Positions 61,165 through 64,000 of a stretch of 64,000 bases of DNA are shown here, one piece after another. This DNA is from Exiguobacterium aurantiacum (GTDB lineage: Bacteria > Bacillota > Bacilli > Exiguobacteriales > Exiguobacteriaceae), in NCBI RefSeq assembly GCF_024362205.1, contig NZ_CP101462.1:1702501-1766500 (forward strand), given 5' to 3'. The position numbers were made by a program, and so were the translations under genes. Within the stretch, counting starts at the first letter, position 1. Each line of letters starts with the position of its first letter. Under the pieces are notes generated by a model that saw nothing but the letters and a program-made list of their open reading frames with translations, searched no databases and was not told the origin of the DNA.

Positions 61165-62151
61165 TTGAATAAACATGCTATCGTCGTCGGCGCCGGACCG
61201 TGCGGACTGTCGGCTGCGATTGAACTCGAACGTATCGGGATCTCGTGCACGGTCATCGAGCGCGGCAATATCGTCGACGCCATCTATCGGTATCCGACGC
61301 ATCAGACGTTCTTCTCGTCTGCCAATTTACTTGAAATCGGGGATATCCCGTTCATCTGTAAAGATTTGAAACCGCGTCGACAAGACGCGCTCGTCTATTA
61401 TCGGGAAGTCGTCAGCCGGACCGGGCTCGACGTCCAACCGTTCGAGACGGTCGAAGCAGTGGTGCGTACCGAGGACGGCTTCATCGTCCAGTCACGCCAT
61501 GACCGCGACGGTGTCAAAGAGCGTCAGGCCGACTATGTCATCTTGGCCACGGGCTATTACGGACGCCCTCGTACGCTGGACGTCCCAGGTGAGGAGTTGC
61601 CCCACGTCACGCACTACTTCAAAGAAGCGCACCCGTTCTACCGGCAACGCGTCACCGTCATCGGTGGGAAGAACTCTGCGGTCGATGCGGCCATCGAGCT
61701 TGAAAAGGCCGGGGCGCACGTCACCGTGCTCTATCGGGGCGACGGTTATAGCCCATCCGTCAAACCATGGGTCCTCCCGACGTTCGACTCGCTCGTCCGC
61801 CATGACAAGGTCCGTCTCGAACTCGAGGCGGAAATCGTGAGCATCGAATCGCATCACGTCATCTATCGTCAACACGGCGAAGAACATCGACTCGAAACCG
61901 ACCACGTCCTCGCCATGACCGGCTACTTGCCCGACCACGGGCTGTTCGCCGATGCCGGAGTTCAAGTCGACGAGGACACCGGCGTGCCGGCGTTTGACGA
62001 GGCGACGTTCGAGACGAACGTCGACGGCTTGTTCATCGCCGGTGTCGTCGCCGCCGGAAATGACGCCAATAAAATTTTTATCGAGAATGGCCGCTTCCAC
62101 GGCCAAGCGATTGCCGAGACGCTTCGGGAGCGCAACGGTGTGACAACGTAA
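61165..62151 (+). CDS. ypdA: YpdA (Bdr), bacillithiol disulfide reductase
   Basis: 328 residues, FAD- and NADPH-binding. AIVVGAGPCGLSAAIELERI (about 5-24) includes the conserved Cys of the YpdA family, and VIGGKNSAVDAAIELEKAG is the NADPH loop. The C-terminus has FIAGVVAAGNDANK for FAD. It reduces oxidised bacillithiol and fits the bshA/bshB1 genes in this window. The TTG at 61165 is six bases after GAGGTG and gives a start like B. subtilis YpdA. Confidence 0.94.
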   Translation: MNKHAIVVGAGPCGLSAAIELERIGISCTVIERGNIVDAIYRYPTHQTFFSSANLLEIGDIPFICKDLKPRRQDALVYYREVVSRTGLDVQPFETVEAVVRTEDGFIVQSRHDRDGVKERQADYVILATGYYGRPRTLDVPGEELPHVTHYFKEAHPFYRQRVTVIGGKNSAVDAAIELEKAGAHVTVLYRGDGYSPSVKPWVLPTFDSLVRHDKVRLELEAEIVSIESHHVIYRQHGEEHRLETDHVLAMTGYLPDHGLFADAGVQVDEDTGVPAFDEATFETNVDGLFIAGVVAAGNDANKIFIENGRFHGQAIAETLRERNGVTT

Positions 62152-62156
62152 TCGAC

Positions 62157-62197
62157 AAAAAGAGGGAGAACCTGATACCAGGCTCTCCCTCTTTTTT
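62157..62197. terminator. Bidirectional terminator
   Basis: AAAAAGAGGGAGA with its partner TCTCCCTCTTTTTT and an inner CCTG/CAGG stem, between converging ypdA and gudB. Confidence 0.92.
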
Positions 62198-62206
62198 GCC
62201 GTTTGA

Positions 62207-63475
62207 TTATACCCAACCGCGGAAGCGAGACGCTTCCGCCATCTTACGTACACCGACCATATAGGCGGCGAGACGCATGTCGACCTTACGGGCCGACGAT
62301 GTATTGTATACCGTATTGAACGAGTGGACGAGCACTTTCTCAAGCTTCTCTTCCACTTCCTCTTCCGTCCAATAGTAACCTTGGTTGTTTTGGACCCATT
62401 CGAAGTATGAGACGGTCACTCCACCGCTCGAAGCGAGCACGTCCGGAACGAGCAGGATGCCACGTTCCGTCAAGATACGGGTCGCTTCGTTCGTTGTCGG
62501 TCCGTTCGCGGCCTCGACGACGATCGATGCCTTAATATTATCAGCGTTGTCTTCGGTGATTTGGTTCTCGATTGCGGCCGGGACCAAGATGTCGCAGTCG
62601 AGTTCTAGCATTTCTTTGTTCGAGATCGTGTTCTTGAAGAGCGTCGAGATCGTCCCGAACGAATCTCGACGATCGAGAAGATACGGGATATCGAGGCCGT
62701 TCTCATCGTGGATCGCACCGTACGCATCACTGACGGCGATCACTTTCGCCCCGGCGTCATGCATAAATTTCGACAAGAAGCTTCCGGCGTTCCCGAATCC
62801 TTGGACGACGACACGCGCCCCTTTCAATTCGATGCCGCGGCGCAGCGCCGCTTCCCGGATCATGATGGCGACACCTTTTGCCGTCGCCGTCTCACGTCCA
62901 TGCGAGCCGCCAAGGACAAGCGGTTTACCTGTGATGAAACCTGGTGAGTTGAATTCATCGATTCGGCTGTACTCATCCATCATCCACGCCATGATTTGCG
63001 AGTTCGTGAACACATCCGGCGCTGGGATATCTTTCGTCGGTCCGACGATTTGACTGATGGCGCGCACGTAACCACGGCTCAATCGTTCGATTTCACGGAA
63101 ACTCATCTCACGCGGATCACAGACGATTCCGCCTTTACCGCCACCGTAAGGAAGGTCGACGATTCCGGCCTTCAAGCTCATCCAGACCGACAATGCCTTC
63201 ACTTCGACCTCCGTCACGCTCGGGTGGAAACGAATGCCACCTTTCGTCGGTCCGACCGCATCGTTATGTTGCGCCCGATATCCTGTGAAAATTTTTGTCG
63301 ATCCATCATCCATACGTACCGGGATGCGGACGGTCAACATCCGAAGCGGCTCTTTCAAGAGCTCGTACATCTCTTCTGGATACCCGAGTTTATCAAGCGC
63401 CTCGTGTATCACTTCTTGTGTCGATTCAAGGATGTTTTTTCGTTTTTGATGACCTTTTTCTTGATCCGTAATCAT
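62207..63475 (-). CDS. gudB: NAD-specific glutamate dehydrogenase
   Basis: 422 residues. GGGKGGIVCDP (about 113-123) holds the catalytic Lys, PTKDIPAPDVFT the Asp, and QGFGNAGS the NAD motif. The segment EVKALSVWMSLK lacks the three-residue duplication that silences GudB in laboratory B. subtilis, so it should be active. It breaks glutamate down to 2-oxoglutarate and ammonia. rocG is an equal name. GGGGAGG lies eight bases before the ATG. Confidence 0.95.
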   Translation of the reverse strand: MITDQEKGHQKRKNILESTQEVIHEALDKLGYPEEMYELLKEPLRMLTVRIPVRMDDGSTKIFTGYRAQHNDAVGPTKGGIRFHPSVTEVEVKALSVWMSLKAGIVDLPYGGGKGGIVCDPREMSFREIERLSRGYVRAISQIVGPTKDIPAPDVFTNSQIMAWMMDEYSRIDEFNSPGFITGKPLVLGGSHGRETATAKGVAIMIREAALRRGIELKGARVVVQGFGNAGSFLSKFMHDAGAKVIAVSDAYGAIHDENGLDIPYLLDRRDSFGTISTLFKNTISNKEMLELDCDILVPAAIENQITEDNADNIKASIVVEAANGPTTNEATRILTERGILLVPDVLASSGGVTVSYFEWVQNNQGYYWTEEEVEEKLEKVLVHSFNTVYNTSSARKVDMRLAAYMVGVRKMAEASRFRGWV

Positions 63476-63536
63476 GAAGGTTTCCTCCCCTAAATTGTCA
63501 ATTCTCCCCCAAGAATCAACCTCGTATTCGTTTAAA

Positions 63537-63565
63537 AGTATAGCTGATACGCGCCCAATTTGAAA
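63537..63565 (-). promoter_or_regulatory. Promoter of gudB
   Basis: On the minus strand TTTCAA (63565-63560), a 17-base spacer, TATACT (63542-63537). Confidence 0.55.
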
Positions 63566-63582
63566 GGCTTTTACAAAAATAA

Positions 63583-63596
63583 TGAAAGCGTTTTCT
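63583..63596. promoter_or_regulatory. CcpA cre site upstream of gudB
   Basis: TGAAAGCGTTTTCT matches the cre consensus TGWAARCGYTWNCW at every position. It is centred about 60 bases upstream of the predicted transcript start. Confidence 0.75.
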
Positions 63597-63601
63597 AAAA
63601 C

Positions 63602-63627
63602 AAAAAAAGAAGGGTGGTCCCCTTCTT
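63602..63627 (-). terminator. Terminator of ddl
   Basis: Arms AAGAAGGG (63607-63614) and CCCTTCTT (63620-63627), then a run of Ts on the minus strand. It includes the ddl stop. Confidence 0.88.
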
Positions 63628-64000
63628 ACTTTTCAAGTGCCAATTCGATGAATCGCTCTAACAGCTCACCGTAGGAGATCCCGACGGCGCGGGCGCTGTC
63701 CGGGAACAAGCTGAGCGGAGTCATGCCCGGGAGCGTGTTCGTCTCTAAAATATATGCGAGCCCATCTTCAGAGACGAGGAAGTCAGAGCGGGAATAACCG
63801 CTGCAACCGAGGGCACGGTGCGCTTTGATGGCAGCCGTTTGAACTTCCTCGGTCAACGCGTCCGGCAACTCGGCTGGACAGACGTGAATCGATCCCCCTT
63901 CCGAATACTTCGACTCGTAATCGTAAAACTCATTTTTCGGGATGATCTCGATGACCGGTAGCGCGGCCTCAGTCCCGTGGTTCCCAAGGACTGGTACCGT
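63626..64000 (-). CDS. ddl: D-alanine--D-alanine ligase (C-terminal part, cut by window edge)
   Basis: The open frame enters from the right edge and gives the last 124 residues. YDYESKYSEGGS is the omega-loop region, SGYSRSDFLVSEDG corresponds to the usual ARVDF segment, and ILETNTLPGMTP to the EVNTLPGMT motif that binds magnesium and D-Ala. It joins two D-Ala for peptidoglycan. The ATP-grasp N-terminal part is outside the window. Confidence 0.92.
   Translation of the reverse strand, partial: TVPVLGNHGTEAALPVIEIIPKNEFYDYESKYSEGGSIHVCPAELPDALTEEVQTAAIKAHRALGCSGYSRSDFLVSEDGLAYILETNTLPGMTPLSLFPDSARAVGISYGELLERFIELALEK

Noticed and set aside
1-64000. CRISPR arrays, insertion sequences, prophage, tRNA or rRNA genes
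   Set aside because: No regularly spaced repeats, transposase or integrase motifs, or stable RNA sequences were seen on either strand.

Overview
The window reads as chromosomal DNA of a low-to-mid GC Gram-positive bacterium of the order Bacillales. Gene order closely follows the Bacillus subtilis segment from ponA/recU to ypdA: recU-ponA, nth-dnaD-asnS-aspB-ypmB-ypmA-dinG, panDCB-birA-cca-bshA-bshB1, qcrCBA-ypiF-ypiB-ypiA-aroA-aroB-aroC-cheR-ndk-hepT-menG-hepS-hup, yphF-yphE-gpsA-der-rpsA-plsC-cmk-ypfA-prsW, ansA, ypdA, gudB. The sporulation gene spoIVA and folE/mtrB, which lie between yphF, hup and hepS in B. subtilis, are absent, as are mgsA and dapB beside bshB1. Together with the moderately high GC this suggests a non-spore-former such as Exiguobacterium. 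That genus call is an inference from memory of gene order; no search was run.

Layout. 1-9.4 kb: a TelA/XpaC pair (TelA cut by the left edge), a frameshifted small membrane gene, a sodium symporter, a lipid kinase joined to an osmoprotectant ABC transporter with a permease-binding protein fusion, a 3D-domain cell-wall protein with WalR boxes upstream, and a DUF2157/GDYXXLXY pair. 9.4-12.3 kb: Nudix hydrolase, FAD monooxygenase behind a sigma-B-like promoter, and two small unknown genes read divergently from overlapping promoters. 12.3-17.8 kb: one tight operon holding an unknown gene, mrfA, mrfB, ypsA, gpsB and a NERD-like gene, linking DNA repair to cell division. 17.8-23.6 kb: ponA and recU, then an accessory insertion of a DUF3800 gene and an MFS transporter. 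23.6-28.2 kb: nth-dnaD-asnS-aspB-ypmB-ypmA. 28.2-37.3 kb: dinG, panBCD with a structured leader, birA, cca, bshA, bshB1. 37.4-43 kb: YitT-family protein, a divergent GreA relative, a membrane zinc protease, YpjA and the cytochrome bc complex. 43-52.4 kb: ypiB, ypiA, shikimate genes, cheR, ndk, the menaquinone side-chain genes and hup. 52.5-60 kb: yphF/yphE, gpsA, der, rpsA, plsC, cmk, a PilZ protein and prsW. 60-64 kb: ansA, ypdA, gudB and the C-terminal end of ddl.

Nearly all genes are on the minus strand. Many are joined by ATGA overlaps, and most transcription units end in a clear intrinsic terminator. Functions group naturally: bacillithiol synthesis (bshA, bshB1) with its reductase (ypdA); menaquinone supply (aroA/B/C, hepS/T, menG) with the menaquinol-oxidising bc complex (qcrABC); phospholipid precursors (gpsA, plsC, lipid kinase); cell-wall synthesis and remodelling (ponA, gpsB, 3D protein, ddl).

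The most interesting non-coding signals are: a promoter-leader-terminator arrangement before panB whose first stem resembles the pan RNA motif; two perfect WalR boxes that form the two arms of a terminator stem upstream of the 3D protein; a perfect hairpin between the ribosome binding site and the ATG of cmk; and a perfect CcpA cre site centred near -60 of the glutamate dehydrogenase promoter. I found no tRNA, rRNA, CRISPR array, insertion sequence or prophage gene.
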